Shown here: positions 8,541 to 17,777 of the stretch, piece after piece
Numbering within the stretch: the stretch's first letter is position 1
How the letters are laid out: every line of letters starts with the position of its first letter
Assembly: GCA_019058275.1 (NCBI GenBank)
Contig: JAHLVW010000074.1
Location: 1-64,000, forward strand
DNA from: Candidatus Heimdallarchaeota archaeon
Lineage (GTDB): Archaea > Asgardarchaeota > Heimdallarchaeia > JABLTI01
Length of the DNA: 64,000 bases
Direction of reading: 5' to 3'
The notes under the pieces: model-generated
What the model was told of the DNA's origin: nothing
What the model saw: only the letters and a program-made list of their open reading frames with translations
Databases searched by the model: none
Program-made: the position numbers and the translations under genes

Positions 8541-8819
8541 TTAGGCAGCCTTTTCTAAAAGTTTGTAAAAATCATTTGCAGCTTTTGTAAGGTCTCTGCA
8601 AGCAGTTCGTACAGCTTTGTCAAGTTTCTTTTTTGGAACAGCTTTTATTACAAGTTTTGCTTTTTCAACAAAAGGATGTTCTTTCATGTATCCTGCAGAA
8701 TCAACATCTTTAACGTCACTCAAGAATTCTCTTATCAAGTTTGCAAATGTATGACCTTCTCCTAGAATTTCCATTGTTAGTTCTTTATCTTCATCGTATT
8801 CCATTATTTTTACTTGCAT
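8541..8819 (-). CDS. rpoL: RNA polymerase subunit L (Rpo11)
   Basis: About 92 residues with the Rpb11/RpoL core: GEGHTFANLIREFL, SAGYMKEHPF, KLVIKA and a C-terminal helix. It dimerises with RpoD (Rpb3-like) to nucleate polymerase assembly. ATG 8819 is chosen because a GGTGTG stretch lies about 9 bases upstream; a GTG at 8831 in frame would add four residues. Upstream on the same strand are the DUF2067 and Csl4 genes, an order seen in several archaea. Confidence 0.93.
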   Translation of the reverse strand: MQVKIMEYDEDKELTMEILGEGHTFANLIREFLSDVKDVDSAGYMKEHPFVEKAKLVIKAVPKKKLDKAVRTACRDLTKAANDFYKLLEKAA

Positions 8820-8913
8820 TTTAATTGTCACACCAAGCTTGTTTAGACATATTTTATAATAAATATTCTCAACTAATGCTTTCCAGTTTTGGTTAATCCT
8901 TTAGTTCTTTCGG

Positions 8914-9531
8914 TTATTTTGCTATCTTTAGACACTTTTCAATTGCTTGTTTTGGTTCAACGACCAGATTTAATCTATCTAATTCATCTTTGGTAACTAT
9001 TTTTGCTTTTTTGGCTATTTCAACAGCACTTTCAGCTGTCATATCTTTAGCTACAGCAATTGTGATGATTACATCTCTTAGGCTACTTGTAGCCACCTCA
9101 TAAGGTATTTCATTCAATGTTTTATCTAAAATTGTAATCGTTTTTATCAGGGACTTGTAATCAATTTTTGCTATTATTGAACCATTCTTTCTTGTTGATT
9201 CGAATCCTTTTATATCCAAAATTTGCAATAATGGGACTACTGGAAATGTCTTACCTGTTGTTTTTGAGAGAAATTCAATATCGTAAACATAAAAATCGTT
9301 ACTGTCAGGATACAGCATTCCACAAATGTTTTGGTGCATTTTCTTCGCAAGATCAAGTGCTTCTTTCAGATTATCTTTTGAACCCTCAAATCGAATATTT
9401 ACTTTACCTGGGAAATAATCAGCTATGATATCAACTATTTTGATTTGTTTTTGTAATGCTTCAAGAAACAGTATTGCTTCATTTGTAGTTGATACATTCA
9501 AAACCATTTCTTTTGATCTCCACCTTGCCAT
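8914..9531 (-). CDS. DUF2067-like archaeal protein
   Basis: 205 residues, soluble, no membrane segment. It includes FPGKVNIRFEGSKDNL, a central segment ending in YDIEFLSKTTGKTFP, and a C-terminal helical segment with AVEIAKKAKIV. The position between csl4 and rpoL and the general pattern fit the archaeal family DUF2067, whose function is unknown but which travels with exosome and polymerase genes. Recognition is by context and partial motif, so moderate. Start ATG 9531 follows a GGTGGAGAAATAAT stretch. Confidence 0.6.
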   Translation of the reverse strand: MARWRSKEMVLNVSTTNEAILFLEALQKQIKIVDIIADYFPGKVNIRFEGSKDNLKEALDLAKKMHQNICGMLYPDSNDFYVYDIEFLSKTTGKTFPVVPLLQILDIKGFESTRKNGSIIAKIDYKSLIKTITILDKTLNEIPYEVATSSLRDVIITIAVAKDMTAESAVEIAKKAKIVTKDELDRLNLVVEPKQAIEKCLKIAK

Positions 9532-9566
9532 ATTATTTCTCCACCTTAAAAGAAAAAAGTTGAGAG

Positions 9567-10133
9567 CTAAAGTCTAGCTCTTCCGTAGTCTTCTGCCACT
9601 TTTCTTGGTTCAATACTACCACAGTTATCGCATTTGAGAGTTCCTCTTCTGAGGTATCTTAATCGTTCTCCACAATTGCTACATAGTGCATAAATGATGC
9701 CTAGTTCATTATAAGTTGTTGTAAATTGTAATGGAATTGTATGAGCATCCACTATTTTTCCTCTTATAATATCGCCTTCTTTAATGGCATCAAACATTGA
9801 ATCAAGATAAGATCTTGTGCATTGTGATATATGCATTATTGCAGAATATGAAGGTTCTACTGGCTGACTATTTAGGTATTTTACTGCAATAGCTGTCATG
9901 TGTTTATTTACATTTTCTGCTTGCCCTATAACTACATCGCCCTTTTTGGGAACTAATGGTTTTCTTACTTTAGGAAAGATATTTACAGTTCGTTTCTTTT
10001 TATCCATAAAAACTGTGCCAGTAACATTTGCATAAATTAATCCACTAGCTGCATACGTTCCTTCTCCAGGCAATGCTTCTTCGATATTACAAATGTTATC
10101 TCCTGGAAGAAGAAATTCGCCATTGCTTAACAT
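9567..10133 (-). CDS. csl4: Exosome RNA-binding subunit Csl4
   Basis: 188 residues. The N-terminal domain begins FLLPGDNI and has GEGTYAASGLIYANVTG; an S1 domain follows (GDVVIGQAENVN ... SAIMHISQ); the C-terminus is a zinc ribbon CSNCGERL ... CDNCGS. This is the archaeal Csl4 layout. It forms the cap of the Rrp41/Rrp42 exosome and recruits RNA. It starts a minus-strand run csl4-DUF2067-rpoL with short gaps. Confidence 0.93.
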   Translation of the reverse strand: MLSNGEFLLPGDNICNIEEALPGEGTYAASGLIYANVTGTVFMDKKKRTVNIFPKVRKPLVPKKGDVVIGQAENVNKHMTAIAVKYLNSQPVEPSYSAIMHISQCTRSYLDSMFDAIKEGDIIRGKIVDAHTIPLQFTTTYNELGIIYALCSNCGERLRYLRRGTLKCDNCGSIEPRKVAEDYGRARL

Positions 10134-10467
10134 TCTACTATATACCGTCCTTTCATTTCGTACTTATTATTGACCAAAACTACTAACATTTAAATCTAGT
10201 TCTAATATTGATAACTTTTCACTATTTTCTTTGTAGTTTGGTTATCGTTTTCTTTACTATTTTTCTATCTTTATCTAGCAAATCCTATCTCTTGTATGTT
10301 TCTCTTCGTTTCAAGCTATATTATTTTTCTTTTTATTACATTCGTAATTATTATTCCTTCTGTTCTTAGATACCTTACCAACTAAAAGTTATTAATCTTG
10401 ACTTAGAAAGTAAAACTAAAAAGCTATAATGATTCGTTTCAGTTATGCTACATACGAAGGAACAATA
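10134..10467. other. Divergent intergenic region between csl4 and the radical SAM gene
   Basis: AT-rich, no gene seen. On the plus strand AAAAAGCTATAATG (about 10418-10431) is a good BRE/TATA candidate about 40 bases upstream of ATG 10468. The in-frame ATG at 10429 overlaps this box and is therefore unlikely to be the start. Confidence 0.5.
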
Positions 10468-12084
10468 ATGAAGAATAATGCTCTGAACATTGTTGTGGTT
10501 GATGCAACAGCTGCAGGGAAAGGTCGTAGAAGATTTACTCGAGATGCTATCGGTATTGGTGTTAGAAGTGTATGTGGTGTTTTTGAAAAGCATTCCATTA
10601 AATCTAGGATTTTTTTAGCGGAAAAAGTTCTTGACAATGGATTCCAAGGAAAATTCTCACATTTATTTATTAGTGGTATGTCCATGGATAAAATCGCTGT
10701 TAATAAAATAATCAAATTATGGCGAAAGAATTTTTCTGGTAAAGTTGTTGTAGGTGGTCCTATTACTTCAGAACTAGCTGATTCTCTTATTTCTACTAAA
10801 GCTGATCTAATCGTCATTGGCGAAGGAGAATTTACTCTTGAAGAATTGATTAGAAATAACTACCTTTCATCTAATGGTAATATTGCTAATATTGAAACTA
10901 TAAATGGTATAGGGTATTTTGATGAGGATAATGAAGTTGTAATTAATAATTTTAGGAAATACTCGACTAGAGAAGAATTCCATTCATTTAAAGCATCAAC
11001 TGAAAGTGTACTTGATTACCCCAATTATTTCTCAGCAAAGGTTTATGTGGAATGTGTAAGAGGATGTTCAAATTTTGGAGGAACTAGGTTAAAATTAAGT
11101 GATGGTCGTGAATGCTCTGAATGTGGTTATTGTGAAAGCGATTGCATAGATGATAGAGCAAACTGCCCAGCTAAAATTCCTCCGGGTTGTGGTTTTTGTA
11201 GTGTTCCAAGTCTTTTTGGTCCTGCAAAAAGCAAGACTGTTAATCATATTGTAAACGAGATCAGTCAATTACTAGACTATGGTGTGAAGAGAATTATATT
11301 AAGTGCACCTGATTTTCTTGATTTTGGACGTGATGATTTAGTCGCCCCAAAACCTTTGTTTCACCCTACTAATCCTAAAGCAAATGTTGATAGGATTGAG
11401 GAATTGCTTTCAAAAATATGCTCATTAGAAAAGGTATCATCTGGAAGGGCTTGGATTGAAGTAGAGAATATCAAAGCAATACTTTTCACAGAGGAAATAG
11501 CTAAAATATTATCTAAATATCTACCTAACACACCTTTTTCGATTGGTTGCGAAACTGGTAGTGAATCTCATGCAAAACTATTAGGTAGACCTAGTGGACC
11601 TAATGATACACTAAGAGCTGTGAAGATTGCTCATAAATATGGATTGAGAGCACATGTTTATTTCATTCACAGTCTACCAGGGCAGAATATGGAAACTACA
11701 AAAGAAACTGCTAAATTAATAAAAAAACTGGAACCTTATATTGAGAAAGTAACTATATACCGTTTTAGACCATTGCCATTTTCTGCTTTTGGTGATTATC
11801 CCGAACCACAACCTGCTGTAAGAAACCCCGAAAGTAAATTGATATCAGAAGCAGCAAATCAAGTAAATCTTTCTAAAAAGAAAGATCTTGTTGGTGAAAC
11901 TGTTAGAGTTGTTATTAGTGAACCAAATTATCGTGACGAAAATGGAACCATTGCTTACATTCTTGGAGGGGGACCTATGGTTGCTGTTGAAAACTCTCGA
12001 GATAAAATTGGTGAAATACTTGAAGTTCAGGTTATAAGAGCTCTTTCTGACAAATTAATTCTCGGAAAAATTAGAGCTTCATAA
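10468..12084 (+). CDS. Radical SAM protein with B12-like N-terminus and C-terminal TRAM-like domain
   Basis: About 538 residues from ATG 10468 (GAAGG upstream). The N-terminal 150 residues resemble a cobalamin-binding-like Rossmann domain (VVVGGPITSEL, VIGEGEFTLEEL). The middle carries extra Cys pairs (CSECGYC, CIDD) and CPAKIPPGCGFCSVP, the cluster loop of the radical SAM barrel, followed by FSIGCETGSES. The C-terminal part (GETVRVVISEP ... GGGPMVAVE ... ILEVQVIRA) looks like a TRAM/OB domain that binds RNA. This combination is seen in archaeal radical SAM proteins related to methylthiotransferases; an RNA-modifying role is plausible but the substrate is unknown. Confidence 0.8.
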   Translation: MKNNALNIVVVDATAAGKGRRRFTRDAIGIGVRSVCGVFEKHSIKSRIFLAEKVLDNGFQGKFSHLFISGMSMDKIAVNKIIKLWRKNFSGKVVVGGPITSELADSLISTKADLIVIGEGEFTLEELIRNNYLSSNGNIANIETINGIGYFDEDNEVVINNFRKYSTREEFHSFKASTESVLDYPNYFSAKVYVECVRGCSNFGGTRLKLSDGRECSECGYCESDCIDDRANCPAKIPPGCGFCSVPSLFGPAKSKTVNHIVNEISQLLDYGVKRIILSAPDFLDFGRDDLVAPKPLFHPTNPKANVDRIEELLSKICSLEKVSSGRAWIEVENIKAILFTEEIAKILSKYLPNTPFSIGCETGSESHAKLLGRPSGPNDTLRAVKIAHKYGLRAHVYFIHSLPGQNMETTKETAKLIKKLEPYIEKVTIYRFRPLPFSAFGDYPEPQPAVRNPESKLISEAANQVNLSKKKDLVGETVRVVISEPNYRDENGTIAYILGGGPMVAVENSRDKIGEILEVQVIRALSDKLILGKIRAS

Positions 12085-12236
12085 ACTTTTTATCAAAAGT
12101 GATAACTAAAAACTGACCCGAAATTTTTAAAATAGTGATAATAGAAAGTTACGAAGTATAAAAACGAAGAAGTTAAAAGAATATTTACTGCATATTTAAT
12201 AGGAAGTGTTGAATTACCTAGAAAGGAGGACAAAAA

Positions 12237-12983
12237 ATGACTCTCAAAATGGTTTTAGCAGACGCAAAAATTTGGAAGAATATTGTTGAATCACTCACTT
12301 TATTAGATGAAGCTAACTTTATCGCATCAGAAAGAGGTATTGAATTACGAGCAATGGATCCCAGCAGAGTTGCTATGGTTGACTTTTTCCTACCAGCAAA
12401 TGCTTTTGAGGAATATGAGTGCTCGGAGGTTACTCGTTTGGGAATCAATCTTGATGAAATGACTCAAATTATGAGACGGACTGGTACCTTAGATGAACTT
12501 GAGATGGAATTAGAAGGAACAGCAAAATTAGTTATGACATTTAAAGGTCAAAACATTCGAAGTTTTGGTATCAGCTTACTTGATTTAGGTGAAACTGAAT
12601 ATCCTGCACCAACAATTGATAGTAAAGCAAAAATCAAACTTACAGCTGAGGCTTTACAACAAGCAGTTAAAGATGCTGAAATTATTGGTGATCATATACG
12701 AATTGTTGCTGATGACAATGGAGTAACACTCTCTGCCTCAAGTGAAACGAAGGATGTTAAAATTTTCATTGAAAAGGACAGCGACGTAATCGCAGAATTT
12801 AATGTTAAAGAAGAATCAAGCGCAATGTATTCTCTTAGTTATTTAACTGAAATGACTAAAGCCATTAAGGCAAGTGAATTGGTTATGCTAGCCTTTTCAG
12901 CAAGTATGCCCATTCAACTAGAATTTCCAATTATTGCTGGAGGAAAATTAACCTATTATCTTGCACCAAGAATTGAAACTTGA
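12237..12983 (+). CDS. pcn: DNA polymerase sliding clamp (PCNA)
   Basis: 248 residues, the normal clamp length. N-terminal MVLADAKIWKNIVESL, then ISERGIELRAMDPSRVAMVDFFL-type clamp strands (seen as ASERGIELRAMDPS), the interdomain segment and the C-terminal LAPRIET. It forms the trimeric ring that tethers polymerase and PIP-box proteins. A strong AAAGGAGGAC ribosome site sits 7 bases before the ATG. The GINS subunit gene follows 186 bases later on the same strand, a common archaeal pairing. Confidence 0.96.
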   Translation: MTLKMVLADAKIWKNIVESLTLLDEANFIASERGIELRAMDPSRVAMVDFFLPANAFEEYECSEVTRLGINLDEMTQIMRRTGTLDELEMELEGTAKLVMTFKGQNIRSFGISLLDLGETEYPAPTIDSKAKIKLTAEALQQAVKDAEIIGDHIRIVADDNGVTLSASSETKDVKIFIEKDSDVIAEFNVKEESSAMYSLSYLTEMTKAIKASELVMLAFSASMPIQLEFPIIAGGKLTYYLAPRIET

Positions 12984-13169
12984 GCAGTTTCTGTCTTGTT
13001 TATTGGTAATTTATTACCAATACCTTCTTTCTTTAACACCGACAGTTTGGAAAAAATTGGAGTTGTGGTAATAACAACTTACTTTAGTGAGAAGCAAAAG
13101 TAAGTGTATAGAAAAAAATAGCAATGAAGGACACTCTGCAGTTAAAGCAGTGAGGTTGTTGTATAATAA

Positions 13170-13772
13170 ATGGCAAAGGATGACCAGTATAAGCAAATAT
13201 TTCAACTTTGGAGAAGTGAAAGAAAATCAAACAAATTACTTGAAATAAAAGGTGGTATGTATTCCACTATTCGACAACAAATTACTTCTCTTGAAAAGGA
13301 ATTAGAAAAAATAGATTCAAAAGATAAAGCATCAATCCAAGTTATTAGCGCCAGGATTGAACGATTAAATAAAATTCTACGTGATTTATCAAAACTTAGA
13401 ATGCATAAAATAATCCATGATTTATTTGATAGTACCTTAAATAAAAGTGGACTAGCGGCAGAAGAAGTTGATTTAGTTAAGAGTCTCGAGAGAATTTTCG
13501 ACAATCATCATAAGAAGAGCGTTTTAGGGGAAGCAATTCCTGAAGTAGGTAAGGATTTTAATTTAGTTAAAGACGATGAAAGCAGCTTCAGTTTGATAAC
13601 TGTTAGGATACTAAAGGATATTCCTGAAATAGCAGATGCTTCAGCTAAAGGTAAAACTAAAAGGTCATTTGGACCTTTCAAAAAAGAAGACGTTGTTAGG
13701 TTACCTTTTGCTTATGCACAAACCTTGATAATGAAAAATGCTGCAGATAGGATCGATCTCCCTGATCTGTGA
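13170..13772 (+). CDS. GINS replication complex subunit (Gins51/Sld5-like)
   Basis: 200 residues, helical N-terminal two thirds (IFQLWRSERKSNKLLEIKG, ISARIERLNKILRDLSKLR) and a C-terminal B-domain (VRILKDIPEIAD ... GPFKKEDVVRLPFAYAQTLI). The GPF.KED.V.LP..YA.TLI.. ending is diagnostic of archaeal Gins15/51. GINS joins MCM and GAN/Cdc45 in the replicative helicase. Location directly downstream of PCNA supports the call. No second GINS subunit is in the window. Confidence 0.85.
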   Translation: MAKDDQYKQIFQLWRSERKSNKLLEIKGGMYSTIRQQITSLEKELEKIDSKDKASIQVISARIERLNKILRDLSKLRMHKIIHDLFDSTLNKSGLAAEEVDLVKSLERIFDNHHKKSVLGEAIPEVGKDFNLVKDDESSFSLITVRILKDIPEIADASAKGKTKRSFGPFKKEDVVRLPFAYAQTLIMKNAADRIDLPDL

Positions 13773-13796
13773 AATTTAATTCATTTTTCATTTGAA

Positions 13797-13994
13797 TTAT
13801 TCTTTCTTTTCAGGTTCTACAATTTTACCAAGAATCTTGCATTTTCCACCAGCTGGTTTTGCTAAAAGACAATTGCAAACAAGGCATTTTACTTCTGTGG
13901 AAGCATGATTGAAGACTCTTTGTACTTTATTACAATCTGGACATTCTACTTGTAAGAATTCTGATTTTGGTCTTGGAATTACTGGTTCAGACAC
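13797..13994 (-). CDS. rps27e: Ribosomal protein eS27
   Basis: 65 residues with the S27e zinc ribbon CPDCNKVQRVFNHASTEVKCLVC (two CxxC pairs) followed by LAKPAGGKCKI. Length and motif spacing are standard. It is a small-subunit zinc protein. It is convergent with the GINS gene and has no eL44/L42 gene beside it, which is its usual partner in many archaea. Confidence 0.93.
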   Translation of the reverse strand: MSEPVIPRPKSEFLQVECPDCNKVQRVFNHASTEVKCLVCNCLLAKPAGGKCKILGKIVEPEKKE

Positions 13995-14124
13995 TGTTAA
14001 TACATACTCCTAAGTATCTAGTTTTATTGTTTTGACAAACCCAAGGTTCAGCATTTAAAACTTACTACAAGTCACTTTTATTTGTGTAAACTTGTTCATC
14101 TAAGAAATTTTGAATCATTTTGTG

Positions 14125-14823
14125 TTATTTGAGAACGTATCCACAATTAGAACAATATTCCCTATTTGGTTCAAAGAGATTGTTGCATATTGGGCAAATT
14201 CCTTGGGCTAATTTTTCTTCTCTTTCCCTCAATTCTTGAGCACTTGCCCTTCTATCCTCAGGCATCGTTGATTCGCTTTTTGCAGGCATTTTCTGGATTA
14301 ACACATAATCATCTTCAATAATAAAATTCGAATCTTCTGCAAGTATTTCAATTACACTTTCAATAGGAATCATTGTAATAGTACTTATCCACTGTAGGCT
14401 GGTTTTTTCCTTATTACTCACTAGTTCTTTGATTTTTATTTTCTTTCCTTCTTTTGACTGAAAATCTATTTCTCTTAACTCCTCAGGTTTTCTGTATTGC
14501 TGAATTTTTGATTCTTTTGTTTTTTCTTCGTTCAAAATTTTCTTTCTTGTTTGTTTGATTATTCGTTCATCTGTGCGTTGTTTAGTTCTAGTATATTCTG
14601 ATTTCTCGTAGGGATCAACATCAGCATCTTTATAACGATAATCTCTATGAGCTCGGATTTCAATTGGAAGAGAACCATTTTGAGTGTCTTTTTTCATCAA
14701 GAAAACATCCCCTCTTCCTTCTCTTCTTAGTCTTCGAGCAAATAGGACTATAAAACCAACAATTCCCAAGATTAAAATAAAGATCGCTATTCCCGCCATT
14801 ATCCAACTAAATAAGCTCGCCAT
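14125..14823 (-). CDS. Membrane-anchored protein with wHTH-like and zinc-ribbon domains
   Basis: 232 residues: one N-terminal membrane segment (IMAGIAIFILILGIVGFIVLF) followed by RRLRRE, a basic, Gln/Glu/Arg-rich linker to about residue 110, a winged-helix-like stretch (LVSNKEKTSLQWISTITMIP ... YVLIQ), and a C-terminal ribbon CPICNNLF ... CSNCGYVL. The positive residues after the membrane segment place the bulk in the cytoplasm. No family is recognised. It could be a membrane-tethered regulator or a scaffold. It faces the tRNA-Arg gene at its upstream side. Confidence 0.7.
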   Translation of the reverse strand: MASLFSWIMAGIAIFILILGIVGFIVLFARRLRREGRGDVFLMKKDTQNGSLPIEIRAHRDYRYKDADVDPYEKSEYTRTKQRTDERIIKQTRKKILNEEKTKESKIQQYRKPEELREIDFQSKEGKKIKIKELVSNKEKTSLQWISTITMIPIESVIEILAEDSNFIIEDDYVLIQKMPAKSESTMPEDRRASAQELREREEKLAQGICPICNNLFEPNREYCSNCGYVLK

Positions 14824-14979
14824 TCAAATACACAATTAATAATTTCGTGAATGACTATTTATAGCTTTACAATCCAAATGGTTATGGTTTGTATAGAAAA
14901 TATTCAAAACACAAGTCACAAAAAATATTAAATAGAGAAAGATTTTCATTTACAACAGCTAATAATATTTTATTCTCAT

Positions 14980-15087
14980 AGGCCCGTAGTTCAGCCCGGA
15001 TAGAATGCTCGGCTTCGGAAGCACTCTCATGCGATTGTGCTGAAGTAACCGAGAGGTTCGGCGGTTCGAATCCGTCCGGGCCTGCCA
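14980..15087 (+). tRNA. tRNA-Arg(UCG) with a 29-base canonical intron
   Basis: Acceptor AGGCCCG pairs with CGGGCCT, discriminator G, encoded CCA at 15085-15087. T-loop TTCGAAT with a 5-pair stem. Anticodon stem CTCGG/CCGAG, loop CTTCGG/A giving anticodon TCG at 15015-15017. The intron is 15019-15047, between positions 37 and 38: exon CTTC pairs intron GAAG as a 4-bp central helix between two 3-base bulges, a standard bulge-helix-bulge for the archaeal splicing endonuclease. Confidence 0.95.
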
Positions 15088-15115
15088 TTTTACTTGGAAA
15101 TTCGTTTTTTAGTTA

Positions 15116-15322
15116 CTAATCTGGTGGCTTTATATCCTTCCGGGACTCTGATGCTGGTTTACCATCAATACCCCAATGTGTTTTTGGAGTTTCATGAATA
15201 ACTATATGGACAGCTTGAGGAGGAATATCCATATCCACAAAAACTTTTGTTATTCCTTCAATAACTTGTTTTATTTTTTCTTCACCAAAACCTTTCCAAA
15301 GATGAACATGTATTATAGGCAT
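15116..15322 (-). CDS. 4-oxalocrotonate tautomerase family protein
   Basis: 68 residues starting MPIIHVHLWKG, so Pro is residue 2 and becomes the catalytic N-terminal base after Met removal. VHIVIHETPKTHWGIDGKPAS matches the tautomerase C-terminal half including the conserved GIDG.PAS segment. These are small hexameric keto-enol tautomerases; the physiological substrate is unknown. It stands alone between the tRNA-Arg and a micro-membrane protein. Confidence 0.9.
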   Translation of the reverse strand: MPIIHVHLWKGFGEEKIKQVIEGITKVFVDMDIPPQAVHIVIHETPKTHWGIDGKPASESRKDIKPPD

Positions 15323-15531
15323 AAATTTGCACCATATGCATTATGAGTTATAATTTTAAATATTTTTTTAACTTCATTTAAAGGAAGATCTTAAGGTAAT
15401 AGTTGAGAAAGAACAGATACGAGTAAAGAAGATTGTATTTTAAGAAAAATTTCACTTTAAAACTCTATTACTAAAAACTTAATAGTAGTAATTATACAAC
15501 ATATAATTATTATAACTTCAAGGTGTATCGA

Positions 15532-15651
15532 ATGGCTTTAACTTGGTGGGCAATTTTACTAATTGTTCTTGGAAGTGTTGTTGGTTTTATAGCAATACTG
15601 GTTATTGGTTATATGGCATTTCTTGCTATTACTGCTGATTCGCGGCAGTGA
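15532..15651 (+). CDS. 39-residue membrane microprotein
   Basis: ATG 15532 to TGA 15649-15651, with AAGGTG about 6 bases upstream. Residues 4-33 are almost wholly hydrophobic (WWAILLIVLG, then VVGFIAILVIGYMAFLA), long enough for one long or two short membrane spans, and the tail is TADSRQ. The composition is typical of genuine small membrane proteins, not of random AT-rich DNA, since it uses Trp, Gly and Ala codons. No family is recognised. The nearest neighbours face away. Confidence 0.6.
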   Translation: MALTWWAILLIVLGSVVGFIAILVIGYMAFLAITADSRQ

Positions 15652-15722
15652 GTTGTATCATTATACTAGCTTATCTATAAAACGCATTGTTGCGCCACTG
15701 TTTGTGGTGCTTTCTCTTTTTA

Positions 15723-17291
15723 TTATCCGATAATTTTAGCTATTTCTTTGTTTACGTTTTCAGCAATGTTTTTCTTTTCATCTTTCTCTGATTTTCCTAG
15801 CCCTATTTCTGAAAATACCTTCGTGTATCTTCCTGTTCCACTTGGTCTTATACTCACTATCAACATGTTTTCTTTTGAGTCTTGTAATATCAAGTTCTGT
15901 CCATCTAAGGTTGAGTGGTAAATCACTTGAAATTGTTTTTTGAAAAATTTGATGATGTCATCTGTTGACTTTAGAACCTTTTCTAGTCTTTGTGGATAAT
16001 TCAACTCCAGCATATCTATCTGTTTTCTTGCAACCTCAACAGATGGATACTTTGGTAAATCTTCATTCTTTGTGAACAAATGCATTAGCCACAGTGCTTG
16101 CTGAAATGGTGATTTCATGCATATCGGGTGTGTCTTACTGAAGTAAATATTAGTATAATCTGCTCCTGAAATTCTTTTCATCTTTGGGTTCTTATTGATT
16201 AGTTCCGTTACCCCTAAAAAGAAAGCAGGTTCTCCTTGAGCTGTAGCATATACCCTAGGAGTCAAATCTGCTAAGGCAGTTAGCATTATTAATGAAATTC
16301 TCTCTTGTACCAAAATATACTCTTCAGGTTTTCTCACCTTTGATTCAGCTATAAGCCCTGTTGTAAATGATTCTTCTTGATTTGTTACTATTCTTTCTCG
16401 ACCCTTTCCAGGTAATTTCAACAGAAATGTTCTGTCAGCATCCGCATCATGATCAAAAACTGCCTTAGTTTGATTGTAGTATTTTTCTGTTAATTCATCC
16501 CAAATTTCACGTGGATCTCTATCCAGAGCAATTGGGTTTAGTTTATTGTTATGTAGTTCTATCTCTGCATTTGTTTCGCTCTTAATTAAGTTCCATACTT
16601 CGCCTGCCATACTATGCCTACAATCAACAATGTATTCCCCTTCAATTTTATCTAATGGAGTTACCTTCTTTATTGAAGAGAAAAAGTACTCTCTCATATC
16701 TTTGGCAGCTATTTGCTCACTTTTTCCAATATCTTTTGGATGAACCATTTTATCATTATCTAGTGTTTTTTCGATTACTGGTGCAAGTGTTCTTGGTAAA
16801 AAGCCGTAAATTTTATCCATTTCAGCTTTATTTAGGCTTTCTATGTTTGCTCCATTTTTTTCTAGTAATTCCAAAGCGTTTCTTGCACTTATCACTAATT
16901 TCAATCCTATGTATTGTTGCGGATTATGACTTCTTCCAAAGAAGCAACCTGGTATTCCTAGCTTATAACAAGAATACATGAATTCTGGTACAGTTACTGG
17001 TCCATCTAGTTCTTTGATACTTATACCACAACGTCTCAAATACTCTCTAGCACTTTTAGATATTGATTGATGTACACGACTCCCATCATACCCTAATAGA
17101 ATCTCACTCTCAAGTGTCTTTGCAAATGATGCTGCATATTTTTCGAAGAAATCAACATTATATGCTAAATAAAGATCTCTCGGACCATTTGTGCCTGTTT
17201 TTTGCGCTAATTCTATATTAAAATTATATTCTGATACATATCCTGGATTGGAAGTGCTTAGTTTTAGAGGAACTAGTTCTGGGAGAATCAT
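15723..17291 (-). CDS. Divergent alpha-D-phosphohexomutase superfamily protein
   Basis: About 522 residues. All four superfamily loops can be seen in order: the phosphoserine loop GRSHNP (usual T/S-A-S-H-N-P), the metal loop DHDADADR (usual DGDGDR), the sugar loop GEPAF, and the phosphate loop RPSGTGRYTKVF. The substitutions in the metal loop are unusual, although the three Asp spaced for metal are kept. It may isomerise hexose or hexosamine phosphates for glycan synthesis, or have a shifted substrate. ATG 17291 is chosen over GTG 17300 because GGTGGG lies just before it. It is transcribed alone. Confidence 0.75.
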   Translation of the reverse strand: MILPELVPLKLSTSNPGYVSEYNFNIELAQKTGTNGPRDLYLAYNVDFFEKYAASFAKTLESEILLGYDGSRVHQSISKSAREYLRRCGISIKELDGPVTVPEFMYSCYKLGIPGCFFGRSHNPQQYIGLKLVISARNALELLEKNGANIESLNKAEMDKIYGFLPRTLAPVIEKTLDNDKMVHPKDIGKSEQIAAKDMREYFFSSIKKVTPLDKIEGEYIVDCRHSMAGEVWNLIKSETNAEIELHNNKLNPIALDRDPREIWDELTEKYYNQTKAVFDHDADADRTFLLKLPGKGRERIVTNQEESFTTGLIAESKVRKPEEYILVQERISLIMLTALADLTPRVYATAQGEPAFFLGVTELINKNPKMKRISGADYTNIYFSKTHPICMKSPFQQALWLMHLFTKNEDLPKYPSVEVARKQIDMLELNYPQRLEKVLKSTDDIIKFFKKQFQVIYHSTLDGQNLILQDSKENMLIVSIRPSGTGRYTKVFSEIGLGKSEKDEKKNIAENVNKEIAKIIG

Positions 17292-17375
17292 CAAACCCAC
17301 CTATTAGTTTTATTAGTCAAAACTAATATTAATCAATATATTAAGTTCTTCTCCCTTAATTGTGTCGGTGATACT

Positions 17376-17777
17376 TTGAAATCCTTGAGTTTAGGTGGTA
17401 TTTGTTCTGATTTCTCATGTGCTTCGTGTTGTAAAGATACACAGATGATTCTATCCCTTAAAGATATTGAACATATTAAGAATGTGGGATTTAAAGAAGA
17501 GGAATTTTGTTTCAAGGATGAGGATGGTTACCATAAGCTCAAAAATGTTGATGATGTATGTTTCTTTCTAAAAAACAACAAATGTACAATCTATGACCAT
17601 CGTCCTCGAGGTTGTAAATTTTATCCTATTGTTTTTGATATAGATAGAAATAAACCAGCTCTTGATGAGGATTGCCCATTAATAGACAAAATATCAGATA
17701 AAATAGTCAAGAGCTTCGAAAAAGATCTTTTGAAATTTGTTAGAGTGATAAAGAAAGAGAAAACATCTAACATTTGA
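17376..17777 (+). CDS. YkgJ-type zinc/iron-chelating domain protein
   Basis: 133 residues with the CxxC family pattern: CSDFSCASCCKDTQMILS at the start, CFFLKNNKCTIYDHRPRGCKFYP in the middle and DEDCPL later. The C..CC ... C.....C.IY..RP..CR.fP arrangement is diagnostic for the family formerly UPF0153, which probably binds iron-sulfur or zinc. It ends 11 bases inside the convergent TPR gene. Biological role unknown. Confidence 0.85.
   Translation: MKSLSLGGICSDFSCASCCKDTQMILSLKDIEHIKNVGFKEEEFCFKDEDGYHKLKNVDDVCFFLKNNKCTIYDHRPRGCKFYPIVFDIDRNKPALDEDCPLIDKISDKIVKSFEKDLLKFVRVIKKEKTSNI

Noticed and set aside
14882..15088. Minus-strand open frame beginning MAGPDGFEPP
   Set aside because: It is the translation of the reverse strand of tRNA-Arg, a well-known false protein family.
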